This document shows positions 8,730 to 15,875 of a stretch of DNA of 17,020 bases, in pieces. Below the pieces are notes generated by a model. That model was given only the letters and a program-made list of their open reading frames with translations, was not told where the DNA came from and made no database searches. The translations under genes and the position numbers were made by a program. The stretch comes from Ruminococcus sp. (GTDB lineage: Bacteria; Bacillota; Clostridia; Oscillospirales; Acutalibacteraceae): positions 1 to 17,020 of the forward strand of contig JAFVVB010000077.1 in assembly GCA_017502425.1 (NCBI GenBank), given 5' to 3'. Positions within the stretch are counted from its first letter, which is position 1, and each line of letters begins with the position of its first letter.

Positions 8730-10043
8730 ATGAAAACTAAGCAAGTAATTAACAACGCAAAGTGGATAATTGTGTGTAAAATAGCGCAATCACTTTTACA
8801 GATGCTCATAGGTATGTTGTGTGCACGCTATTTGGGACCATCTAACTATGGTCTTATTAACTATGCTGCATCAATAGTGGCGTTTGTTACTCCTATTATG
8901 AAGCTTGGTTTTGACTCGACTTTGGTCAGAGAATTTATTAATACTCCTGAAAAAGAAGGAGAGGTTATGGGCACGTCGCTTGTGCTCAATGTTTTATCCG
9001 GTATAGCGTGTATTATCGGAGTATTCTCGTTTGTCAGTGTGGCAAACCACGGTGAACCTACCGTGATACTGGTGTGTGTGCTTTATAGCACATCACTTAT
9101 TTTCTTAGCACTTGAAATGGTGCAGTACTGGTTTCAGTATAAACTTTTATCAAAATATACATCTTTGATTATGCTGATGTCATATGTGGTGGTTTCGGCA
9201 TATAAAATTTTCCTACTCATTACATCGAAAAGCGTTTATTGGTTTGCGCTTACTAACTCACTTGATTATGCGATTATCGGCATAGCTTTGATTTTTGTAT
9301 ACAACAAAAAAGCAAACGGTAAATTATCATTTTCTTATGACCGAGCAAAGCAAATGCTCAGCAGAGGTAAGCACTACATCATCGCATCTCTGATGATAGT
9401 AGTGATTCAGAGTACCGATCATATAATGTTGACTAATATGATAAGCGAAGAAGAAAACGGATACTACTCAGCGGCTATTACATGTGCTACTATGTTGCAG
9501 TTTGTATATATAGCCATTATCGATTCATTCAGACCGCTTATTTTATCTAATAAAAAAGACGACGAAGAAACATATAAAAAGAACGTATCCCGTTTATACT
9601 GTGTGGTTTTATATCCTGCTGTGATACAGTGTATAGCCTTTACGGTTTTTGCGGGACTTATAGTAAAAATATTGTACGGAGAGGAATACTCAAGTACTAT
9701 TCCAGTGTTGCAGATACTGGTATGGTATTTCATATTCTCACTCATGGGTGTAGTACGTAATGTATGGATTCTTGCTGAAGAAAAGCAAAAATATCTTTGG
9801 AGGATCAATCTGACGGGTGCGCTGTTCAATATAGTTGTAAACTTTATTCTTATACCCGTATGGGGTGCATGTGGTGCTGCGTTTGCGTCACTGATGACCC
9901 AGTTCTTTACGAACTTTATTCTGGGATATATTTTCAAACCGCTCAGAGATAACAACCGACTTCTTATTTGTGGAATAAATCCGGCTTTCGTGATAAAGGA
10001 ATATAAGCAGATTATTGCCCAGCTGAAAAACAGAAAGGCATAA
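8730..10043 (+). CDS. Wzx-like polysaccharide flippase (MOP superfamily)
   Basis: A 437-residue membrane protein with about 12 to 14 hydrophobic segments and the usual N-terminal pattern of the RfbX/polysaccharide-synthase family: amphipathic start, GMLCARYLGPSNYGLINYA (residues about 28-46), then LGFDSTLVREF. Late in the protein, GACGAAFASLMTQFF is the typical helix of MOP exporters. It is predicted to move the undecaprenyl-linked repeat unit across the membrane for polymerisation by the Wzy-like protein encoded upstream. The ribosome binding site is weak (GGTGA at 8722-8726, 3 nt before ATG), unlike the strong sites of its neighbours, and a stable hairpin lies just before it, so low expression is likely. 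It is the last gene before a new promoter. Confidence 0.88.
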   Translation: MKTKQVINNAKWIIVCKIAQSLLQMLIGMLCARYLGPSNYGLINYAASIVAFVTPIMKLGFDSTLVREFINTPEKEGEVMGTSLVLNVLSGIACIIGVFSFVSVANHGEPTVILVCVLYSTSLIFLALEMVQYWFQYKLLSKYTSLIMLMSYVVVSAYKIFLLITSKSVYWFALTNSLDYAIIGIALIFVYNKKANGKLSFSYDRAKQMLSRGKHYIIASLMIVVIQSTDHIMLTNMISEEENGYYSAAITCATMLQFVYIAIIDSFRPLILSNKKDDEETYKKNVSRLYCVVLYPAVIQCIAFTVFAGLIVKILYGEEYSSTIPVLQILVWYFIFSLMGVVRNVWILAEEKQKYLWRINLTGALFNIVVNFILIPVWGACGAAFASLMTQFFTNFILGYIFKPLRDNNRLLICGINPAFVIKEYKQIIAQLKNRKA

Positions 10044-10088
10044 TACATATATTTTTGGATATTATTTATTGATAATTCAATAAATTTA

Positions 10089-10117
10089 TTGACGTAAATA
10101 AACGTGTGTGATATAAT
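10089..10117 (+). promoter_or_regulatory. Strong sigma-A promoter with extended -10, for the Wzz/BY-kinase operon
   Basis: TTGACG at 10089-10094 and TATAAT at 10112-10117 are separated by 17 nt, and TG at 10109-10110 forms the extended -10 motif. The start point would be near 10124, giving an untranslated leader of about 77 nt. This is one of the best promoters in the window and would transcribe the kinase, the small surface protein and the LCP gene down to the terminator near 13550. Confidence 0.85.
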
Positions 10118-10139
10118 AAAACAGATTAAAAGGATACTT

Positions 10140-10172
10140 ATGCGCCTTTTTAGGTGCGGTTTTAATATTTAA
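10140..10172 (+). CDS. Possible 10-codon leader ORF in the kinase operon 5' UTR
   Basis: ATG at 10140 opens a 10-codon frame (MRLFRCGFNI) ending in TAA at 10170-10172. An AAAGGA-like site lies 5 to 6 nt upstream, inside the leader that follows the promoter. The same bases can fold into a small hairpin (10142-10147 with 10152-10157, TTTT loop, one G-U pair) followed by GGTTTTAATATTT. Translation or attenuation is possible but unproven, and an ORF this short can easily arise by chance. Confidence 0.25.
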   Translation: MRLFRCGFNI

Positions 10173-10200
10173 GGAGTTTGTACACTTACGAGGAGATACT

Positions 10201-11733
10201 ATGAGTAAGAGTAAATCTAAAAATCCCGAAGTAATTGAAATAGATATCAGACGAATATGGCGTGCTATTTGGCACAGAATCTGGATGGCATTTATAGTTG
10301 CGTTTTTGTGTGCTACTATCACTTTCATCAGCACACACCTTTTCGTAACGCCTAAGTATAAAGCGTCTGCGATGTTTTATGTTAACAACAACTCTATCTC
10401 GATGGGCGACACATCATTCAGTTTATCTCAGGGTGATATTACCGCCGCTAAGAGCCTTGTAGAAACATACATCGTTATCCTGAATTCAAAATCTTGCTTG
10501 AACGACGTTATTGATTATGCCGATTCAGACTTGTCTTATGGTGAACTCAAATCCATGATTTCAGCGGCTGCTGTTAACTCGACTGAAATTTTCGAAGTTA
10601 AAGTTACCAGCCCTGACCCTAAGGAAGCGGAAATTCTGGCTAACGCTATCGCGTATATATTACCTAAACGTATCGCCAGCATCGTTGAGGGGACATCAGC
10701 TAACATCGTTGACTATGCGGTTACACCGACATCACCTAGCTCACCGGGTTACACCAGTAACGCACTTTTAGGTTTTGTGATAGGTTTTGTGCTTGCTGTT
10801 GTTATTATAGCACTCAAGGAAATCTTTGATGTTACTATCAGATCTAGCGAAGAGGTTGAGCAGTGTACTGATCATCCTATTCTTGCGTCTGTACCTGATA
10901 TGCTCAGCTCTCATCAATCAGAGGGCAACTATTACGGCTACGGTCAGAAACCTAGAAGTAGTAACGCTGTAAATAAAAAGGGTGCGTTGGTTGGTAAGAA
11001 CATCAGCTTCGTTGCTTTAGAAGCTTATAAACTTTTACGTACCAAACTTCAGTTCTCATTCGTTGATGAGATTGATTGTCCGGTTATCGGTATTTCATCA
11101 GCGCTTGCGGGCGAAGGAAAGAGCTTATCTTCTGTTAACCTTGCGTATTCACTGGCACAACTTGATAAAAGGGTTCTGCTCATTGACTGTGATATGCGTC
11201 GTCCTTCCCTTGCTGCGAAATTACAGATATCTAAAGTTCCGGGTCTTTCAAACTACTTGACCGGTCAGAACGATATCTTTTCTGTGATACAGAATTGCGC
11301 TATGGACGATGAAAACGGATTTGATGTTATCTCTTCAGGTGATAACCCTCCTAACCCTATCGAGCTTCTTAGCTCACATAAAATGGAGAAGGTTTTATCT
11401 CAGCTGAGATCAACATATGATTATATCATCATGGACTTACCGCCGGTTGGCGAAGTGTCTGATGCTATGGTTGCGGCTAAACTTACTGATGGTATTCTTT
11501 TAGTAGTAAGGCAGGATTACTGTAACACTATCGCACTTTCAGCTGCTGTGTCACAGTTTGAGTTTATCGAAACCAAGATTCTCGGTATCGTAATGAACTG
11601 TGTCGGTGAATCAGCTGGTAAGTATTCGCGCTACGGTAAAGGCTACTACTCAAAGTACAGCAAATCCTACGCGTCTGCTTACGCTAAAGCTCATAAAAAC
11701 TCAAGAGACCAAGGTAGACGTCGTAAGAAATAA
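10201..11733 (+). CDS. Fused Wzz/CpsC chain-length regulator and BY-kinase (CpsD-type) tyrosine autokinase
   Basis: This 510-residue inner-membrane protein joins both halves of the tyrosine kinase system that controls polysaccharide length and export. Residues 28-48 and 188-206 are the two membrane segments. The extracytoplasmic Wzz domain lies between them and ends with a Pro-rich segment (AVTPTSPSSPGY). The cytoplasmic kinase follows: Walker A ALAGEGKS (301-308), Walker A' VLLIDCDMRRP (325-335) and Walker B YIIMDLPP (408-415). The tail has seven tyrosines between residues 475 and 494 (475, 478, 482, 483, 486, 490, 494), the usual autophosphorylation cluster, then a basic end. Most Firmicutes encode these halves as two proteins, so the fusion resembles proteobacterial Wzc but is shorter. 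The usual Pro before GEGKS is Ala. AGGAG at 10191-10195 sits 5 nt before the ATG. No cognate phosphatase gene is in the window. Confidence 0.93.
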   Translation: MSKSKSKNPEVIEIDIRRIWRAIWHRIWMAFIVAFLCATITFISTHLFVTPKYKASAMFYVNNNSISMGDTSFSLSQGDITAAKSLVETYIVILNSKSCLNDVIDYADSDLSYGELKSMISAAAVNSTEIFEVKVTSPDPKEAEILANAIAYILPKRIASIVEGTSANIVDYAVTPTSPSSPGYTSNALLGFVIGFVLAVVIIALKEIFDVTIRSSEEVEQCTDHPILASVPDMLSSHQSEGNYYGYGQKPRSSNAVNKKGALVGKNISFVALEAYKLLRTKLQFSFVDEIDCPVIGISSALAGEGKSLSSVNLAYSLAQLDKRVLLIDCDMRRPSLAAKLQISKVPGLSNYLTGQNDIFSVIQNCAMDDENGFDVISSGDNPPNPIELLSSHKMEKVLSQLRSTYDYIIMDLPPVGEVSDAMVAAKLTDGILLVVRQDYCNTIALSAAVSQFEFIETKILGIVMNCVGESAGKYSRYGKGYYSKYSKSYASAYAKAHKNSRDQGRRRKK

Positions 11734-11779
11734 AACTTTTATATATACTTTATAAAAATATTAATTGGAGATGGTTTAC

Positions 11780-12544
11780 ATGAAAAGACTAATCACACTG
11801 TTTATGGCTATCGTTTTAGTACTGACCATTACAGTATCTGTTTCTGCTGCTCAGTTTGTACCTAGTATCACCAATAAAGGTGCTCCTCAGTTCGTTGTTA
11901 TCGATCAGCTCAACGGCAAGGACGTTATTGGTTATATCACAGGTCCTGACGGTGAACAGCTTTCTACTGAATTTTTAGAGTGTCTCGACATCACTTCCCT
12001 TATTGATGCTCTCAACAACAACGCTGATGTTCCTGAAGCTGTTAGAAAAGCGTTATTAGATGCATACGAAGAGCTCAAAAAGCCTGACACTAAGATTTCT
12101 AAACTCTGCCCTGCTATCGACGCTATTGTTAAAGAGCAGTGGGGTGCTGATAAGTCAGCTGACGACCTCGTAGTTAAAGAGTTATTCGATGTTACTGACT
12201 ACTGTGACGATATCGATAAGCACTTCAAAGACGGTGCTATTCTCGATCTTACTTTCGATTTAGGTATTCCAGCTGGTTCTTTTATCACTGCTATGGTATT
12301 CGTAGATGGTAAATGGCAGCCGGTAGTTGATTGTATCAACAATGGCGATGGTACAGTTACAGTTAAATTCGATAAAATTTGTCCTATCGCATTTTTAGTA
12401 CCTGGTAACGGTGCTGACGGCACTATCATCTCTCCACTCACAAGCGACTCATCAAGCGTTGTTGTATGGAGTTGTGTATTAGTTTCATCACTCGTTGCTA
12501 TCGCAGTATTATTCGTTATCCGTAGAAAAAGAGCTAACGGCTAA
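11780..12544 (+). CDS. Secreted, C-terminally membrane-anchored surface protein of unknown function with sortase-like tail
   Basis: I do not recognise the family. The 254-residue product has a clear signal peptide (MKRLITLFMAIVLVLTITV, cleavage probably after SVSA), an acidic globular middle part rich in Asp and Lys, and a C-terminal tail of SPLTSD (218-223), a hydrophobic span (about 228-247) and RRKRANG. This order copies a sortase sorting signal, and the motif differs from the SPxTG type known in Clostridia by Ser in place of Gly. It is therefore either a sortase substrate with an unusual motif or a protein simply held by its tail helix. ATG 11780 is preferred: GGAG at 11767-11770 is 9 nt upstream, and the in-frame TTG at 11765 has no site. 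It lies between the kinase and LCP genes, so a role in surface polysaccharide assembly or display is likely (inference). Confidence 0.7.
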   Translation: MKRLITLFMAIVLVLTITVSVSAAQFVPSITNKGAPQFVVIDQLNGKDVIGYITGPDGEQLSTEFLECLDITSLIDALNNNADVPEAVRKALLDAYEELKKPDTKISKLCPAIDAIVKEQWGADKSADDLVVKELFDVTDYCDDIDKHFKDGAILDLTFDLGIPAGSFITAMVFVDGKWQPVVDCINNGDGTVTVKFDKICPIAFLVPGNGADGTIISPLTSDSSSVVVWSCVLVSSLVAIAVLFVIRRKRANG

Positions 12545-12550
12545 TTTTAT

Positions 12551-13543
12551 ATGAGTAATAAAAAGAAAAATAAAAAAAGCACTGTCATCATAACAGTCAT
12601 CATAGTGTTGCTGTGTGTACTTGCTATGATCAGTGTTTTCAGAATACTCGATGCGGTACTCGGTTCTGGTGACTATAAAGCGGAAGAAGAGCATATTTCA
12701 AAGACTGTCACAGTCGATGGAGTTGACTATTTCCCGAGACAGGACATCACCGTATTGATGTTGATGGGTATTGACGAGAGAGGCAAGGTTCAGCCTAGCA
12801 CATCATATAATAATACTGGCGAAGCCGATATGGTTGCGCTTGCTATTTTTGATGAGATTGATGAATCGTACAGCGTTTTAGTGCTCAACCGAGATACTAT
12901 GATGGATATCAGAACACTCGGTATCGGTGGTAAACCTTCGGGCACTGTGTACGGTCAGCTTGCTCTGGCTCATACTTACGGCACAGGACTCGAGGACAGC
13001 TGTGAGAACACAGTAGCTACTGTATCGGACTTTTTATCAGGGCTTACTGTTGACTACTATCTTTCTATGAATATGGATGCTATATCCATATTGAACGATG
13101 CTGTCGGCGGAGTTACTGTTAATGTCAAAGATGATTTTTCAGCAGTTGACAGCACTATCCCGATGGGTGAAGTAACACTCAACGGAGAGCAGGCACTTTC
13201 TTATGTTCAGACACGAAAAGATGTCGGTAACCAGATGAACATCTCCCGTATGGATCGACATAAAGAATATATGGACGGCTTTGTTAGTGCATTCAACGCA
13301 AAAGTCAAAGAGAGCGATACTTTCGTCCTCGAGACATATGATAAGGTAGCCGAGTATATCGTTTCCGACTGTTCGGTTAATTCGCTGAGCTCTATGCTCA
13401 ATCGCTATGCCGACTACGAGCTCAGAGAAATCGTTACTCCAGAAGGTGAGAATAAACTTACTGAGGAGTACTTTGAATTCCACGTAGATGAGAAAGAACT
13501 CGATAAACTCATCATCAAACTCTTTTATACTGAGAAGAAATAA
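12551..13543 (+). CDS. LytR-CpsA-Psr (LCP) family phosphotransferase
   Basis: A 330-residue protein with a short Lys-rich cytoplasmic start, one membrane helix (about 11-33) and an extracellular LCP domain. LCP enzymes transfer undecaprenyl-pyrophosphate-linked glycopolymers to peptidoglycan or proteins. Visible conserved points are MLMGIDERG with Asp75, EADMVALAIF with Asp93, VLNRDT with Arg114 and Asp115, GGVTVNV, and the Arg-rich ISRMDRHKEYM helix. The usual SIPRDT is VLNRDT here. It is the last gene of the locus and may attach the finished polysaccharide to the wall (inference). There is no clear ribosome binding site: the ATG comes 6 nt after the stop of the previous gene, in the same frame, so translation probably depends on coupling. 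No other Met before the membrane helix would serve as a start. Confidence 0.88.
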   Translation: MSNKKKNKKSTVIITVIIVLLCVLAMISVFRILDAVLGSGDYKAEEEHISKTVTVDGVDYFPRQDITVLMLMGIDERGKVQPSTSYNNTGEADMVALAIFDEIDESYSVLVLNRDTMMDIRTLGIGGKPSGTVYGQLALAHTYGTGLEDSCENTVATVSDFLSGLTVDYYLSMNMDAISILNDAVGGVTVNVKDDFSAVDSTIPMGEVTLNGEQALSYVQTRKDVGNQMNISRMDRHKEYMDGFVSAFNAKVKESDTFVLETYDKVAEYIVSDCSVNSLSSMLNRYADYELREIVTPEGENKLTEEYFEFHVDEKELDKLIIKLFYTEKK

Positions 13544-13549
13544 AAAATT

Positions 13550-13582
13550 CCCCCTACGGTAGTATTATCCTACCATAGGGGG
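13550..13582. terminator. Bidirectional intrinsic terminator between convergent genes
   Basis: CCCCCTA(C)GGTAG at 13550-13562 pairs with CTACC(A)TAGGGGG at 13570-13582, giving 12 pairs with one C-A mismatch. On the plus strand TTATTTATTAT follows; on the minus strand AATTTTTTA follows. It can end both the LCP operon and the convergent phosphoglycosyl transferase gene. Confidence 0.88.
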
Positions 13583-13605
13583 TTATTTATTATATGGATA
13601 TAAAA

Positions 13606-14298
13606 TCAAATTCCATTCATATCAAGGACTGCGAAAAATGTGCCTAAAATGATACTCCAATCGGTTTTCAGGTTTCTGTCCTCAATATACTCAAGGTCCA
13701 TCTGGAGCCATTCCTCAAAAGTCATATCGTTGCGGTTAGGTGTGGTCTGCCAGTAGCAGGTAAGACCAGGAGTGACGTAGAGTCGTTGCAGCTCATATTC
13801 GTCGTATTTCTCGACTTCTCTAGGCAGAGGAGGACTAGGTCCGACGATACTCATATCACCTTTAAGGACGTTGATGAGCTGAGGGAGTTCGTCTATACTG
13901 GTTTTACGTAAAAATCTGCCGACCTTAGTGATTCGAGGGTCATTCTTCATTTTAAAAGCATGGCCCTCCATTTCGTTCTGGTCAAGTAGTTCATCGAGAT
14001 GTGCTTCAGCGTCGGGAATCATAGAACGGAATTTATAGAAACGGAAAACCCTTCCGTTCTTGCCGATACGGTCCTGCACAAAAATCGGCGAAGCCTTCGG
14101 GCACTCAAAGAAAACGATTAGCGCAGTGATGATGAGAAGCGGAGATAAAAGTATTAAACCAAGCAGAGAAAGTATAATATCCTGAATGCGTTTGAAAACG
14201 CGGTAGGTGCCCTTGCCGTCATTGATAGTGTTTTTATCCAGTACGAGCTTGCGCATAGATGTGGTGTTATTTTCAGTTACAGTCATATCGTTACACAA
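13606..14298 (-). CDS. Phosphoglycosyl transferase (undecaprenyl-phosphate sugar-1-phosphate transferase, bacterial sugar transferase family)
   Basis: This is a monotopic initiating enzyme of 230 residues (counted from TTG). It moves a sugar-1-phosphate from a nucleotide-sugar to undecaprenyl phosphate, the first step of repeat-unit assembly. Seen: a variable N-terminus, a re-entrant hydrophobic helix at 40-63 with the Ser-Pro kink (52-53), KFRSM (89-93), the catalytic Asp136-Glu137 in SIDELPQLINVLKGD, and the C-terminal WQ..PNRN..FEEW region. Two points are unusual: the normally conserved GPRP is GPSP (Ser155), and WQVSGR is replaced by WQTTPNR. The start is uncertain: TTG 14298 has GAGGA 10 nt upstream, while ATG 14286 has AGGGGG 12 nt upstream; the difference is four residues outside the domain. 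It has its own promoter and faces the rest of the locus. Confidence 0.9.
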   Translation of the reverse strand: MCNDMTVTENNTTSMRKLVLDKNTINDGKGTYRVFKRIQDIILSLLGLILLSPLLIITALIVFFECPKASPIFVQDRIGKNGRVFRFYKFRSMIPDAEAHLDELLDQNEMEGHAFKMKNDPRITKVGRFLRKTSIDELPQLINVLKGDMSIVGPSPPLPREVEKYDEYELQRLYVTPGLTCYWQTTPNRNDMTFEEWLQMDLEYIEDRNLKTDWSIILGTFFAVLDMNGI

Positions 14299-14330
14299 CC
14301 CCCTACTATCCTCATTCTAATCTACAATAC

Positions 14331-14359
14331 ATTATATAGTGATTTTAGTCCAAATGCAA
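14331..14359 (-). promoter_or_regulatory. Sigma-A promoter for the phosphoglycosyl transferase gene
   Basis: On the minus strand, TTGCAT (14359-14354) and TATAAT (14336-14331) are 17 nt apart. The start point would be near 14324, about 26 nt before the TTG or 38 nt before the ATG start. This makes the initiating transferase a separate unit from the plus-strand locus. Confidence 0.8.
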
Positions 14360-14381
14360 CACTTTCCACAATTTTTCACGA

Positions 14382-14415
14382 AAAAAACAGCCTTCAAAGC
14401 AGAAGGCTGTTTTTT
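14382..14415 (-). terminator. Intrinsic terminator of trpB
   Basis: AAAAAACAGCCTTC (14382-14395) is complementary to 14402-14415 with an AAAGCA loop. On the minus strand the stem is followed by TTTTTTT, 12 nt after the trpB stop codon. It separates trpB from the phosphoglycosyl transferase promoter, so no other trp gene is co-transcribed downstream. Confidence 0.9.
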
Positions 14416-14426
14416 ATTAGCAAAGT

Positions 14427-15644
14427 TTATCTAATACCGTAGTTTTCAATGATGTAGTCCATGTCCTTATCACCACGACCTGAAAGGTTAACGAGGATAG
14501 AACCGTGGTTCATTGTTTTAGCGAGCTTAATAGCATAAGCGATAGCGTGAGAGCTCTCGATAGCAGGAATGATACCCTCAAGTCGTGAGAGTTCAAAGAA
14601 CGCATCGATAGTGTCATCGTCGCCGATAACATCGTATTTAACTCTGCCGAGCTCGTGTAAGAAAGCGTGCTCAGGACCTGAAGACGGATAGTCAAGGCCG
14701 GAAGCTACGGAGTAAACAGGAGCAGGTTCGCCGTTTTCGTCTTTGAGCATAATGGAGTTGAAGCCGTGCATAACACCTTCTTCACCGTACTGTAAAGAAG
14801 CCGCGTGGTCACCCAGAGCAGTACCACGACCGAGTGGTTCGATACCATAGATATCGACAGGGTCATTCAAGAAGCCTGAGAAGAAACCAGCCGCGTTAGA
14901 ACCACCGCCAAGACAAGCAACGATAGCATCAGGAAGCTCGCCAGTCATCTGAGTGAACTGATCTCTGGACTCAATACCTACAACGCTCTGAAAATCACGT
15001 ACCATCATAGGGAACGGATGAGGGCCAACAACGGAACCGATGCAGTAGATAGCGTCTTTGTACTCGTTACAGTAAGCCTCAAAAGCTGCGTCAACAGCTT
15101 CTTTGAGAGTCTGAAGACCGTGAGTAACTTCAACAACGTTAGCGCCTAAGATTTTCATTCTGGCAACGTTAGGAGCCTGCTTTTTAATATCGACAGCGCC
15201 CATGTAAATATCGCACTCAAGACCAAAGTACGCAGCAGCAGTAGCAAGTGCTACACCGTGCTGACCAGCACCAGTTTCAGCGATAACCTTTTTCTTGCCC
15301 ATGTATTTAGCAAGTAGCGCCTCACCCATGCAGTGGTTGAGTTTATGAGCACCTGTGTGGTTTAAGTCCTCGCGTTTAGCGTAAATCTGGACATTACCGA
15401 GTTTGTTGGATAAACGCTCAAGATGAGAGATAGGAGTAGGGCGACCCTGAAACTCTCTGCGGATGCGACGTAGTTCGTCGATGAACTTACGTGATTTGCA
15501 GATAGTGAAGTAAGATTCAGAAATCTCTTTCATTGCGTTTTTGAGTTCAGGAGAAACGTAAACGCCGCCGTATTTACCGAAATAGCCGTTCTCATCAGGG
15601 AACTGTTTTAAATAAGTGTCGAAATCAATATTATTAAATACCAT
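14427..15644 (-). CDS. trpB: Tryptophan synthase beta chain
   Basis: A 405-residue PLP enzyme that joins indole and L-serine to give L-tryptophan, normally in a complex with TrpA. Seen: GRPTPISHLERLS, the PLP lysine Lys101 in LNHTGAHKLNH, the catalytic Glu123 in AETGAGQHG, GPHPFPMMVRDFQSV, the PLP-phosphate loop GGGSNAAG (246-253) and the C-terminal NLSGRGDKD. These are TrpB1-type signatures and no key residue is missing, although HKLNHCMGEA differs from the common HKINN form. I chose ATG 15644 because GGAGG (15655-15651) is 6 nt upstream; an upstream in-frame start would add 16 residues that do not belong to the family. It stands alone: a terminator follows at once, and a Trp T-box controls it from the front. 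It may serve indole salvage or pair with a trpA elsewhere (inference). Confidence 0.95.
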   Translation of the reverse strand: MVFNNIDFDTYLKQFPDENGYFGKYGGVYVSPELKNAMKEISESYFTICKSRKFIDELRRIRREFQGRPTPISHLERLSNKLGNVQIYAKREDLNHTGAHKLNHCMGEALLAKYMGKKKVIAETGAGQHGVALATAAAYFGLECDIYMGAVDIKKQAPNVARMKILGANVVEVTHGLQTLKEAVDAAFEAYCNEYKDAIYCIGSVVGPHPFPMMVRDFQSVVGIESRDQFTQMTGELPDAIVACLGGGSNAAGFFSGFLNDPVDIYGIEPLGRGTALGDHAASLQYGEEGVMHGFNSIMLKDENGEPAPVYSVASGLDYPSSGPEHAFLHELGRVKYDVIGDDDTIDAFFELSRLEGIIPAIESSHAIAYAIKLAKTMNHGSILVNLSGRGDKDMDYIIENYGIR

Positions 15645-15705
15645 AATGTACCTCCGAAATTCGAAATATAATATATAAGTAGTTGTAAACAAAGTAAAAA
15701 AATAG

Positions 15706-15750
15706 TTATGTGTCAGCGCAGAATCGCCATCGTTTGGTCAAAAGTATCAT
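15706..15750 (-). CDS. Short ORF (14 codons) between the T-box terminator and trpB
   Basis: ATG at 15750 opens a 14-residue frame, MILLTKRWRFCADT, ending in TAA at 15708-15706. GGAGG at 15763-15759 is 8 nt upstream, as good as any site in the window. It holds one Trp codon. It lies after the T-box terminator, so it would be translated only when the riboswitch is on. It could be a leader peptide, a coupling element or a remnant of a lost gene; I know no homologue. Confidence 0.4.
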   Translation of the reverse strand: MILLTKRWRFCADT

Positions 15751-15780
15751 AAGTGTATCCTCCGAATACAAAGCTTCACT

Positions 15781-15802
15781 CCCCAAATCCAAGATTTCGG
15801 GG
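15781..15802 (-). other. Hairpin in the trpB leader
   Basis: CCCCAAATC (15781-15789) pairs with GATTT(C)GGGG (15793-15802), nine pairs with one bulged base and a three-base loop. It lies between the T-box terminator and the 14-codon ORF. No T run follows on the minus strand, so it is not a terminator; it may be a processing or stability element. Confidence 0.5.
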
Positions 15803-15840
15803 ACCCTGTTATCATTTACTGTAACGACTTTTTATCAAAA

Positions 15841-15875
15841 TAAAAAGTCCTTGACAGTGAATGACTGTCAAGGAC
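15841..15875 (-). terminator. Regulated terminator of the trpB T-box
   Basis: On the minus strand, GTCCTTGACAGT (15875-15864) pairs with ACTGTCAAGGAC (15858-15847), 12 perfect pairs with a 5-nt loop, followed by TTTTTATTTT. It is the off-state structure that competes with the T-box antiterminator. Confidence 0.92.

Noticed and set aside
9464..10048. A 194-residue minus-strand open frame
   Set aside because: It is a shadow of the flippase gene, rich in Cys, His and Ser in the manner of antisense frames, with no start signals.
15645..15692. N-terminal extension of trpB to 15692
   Set aside because: The extra 16 residues come from the AT-rich leader, lie upstream of the GGAGG site at 15655-15651, and are absent from the family.
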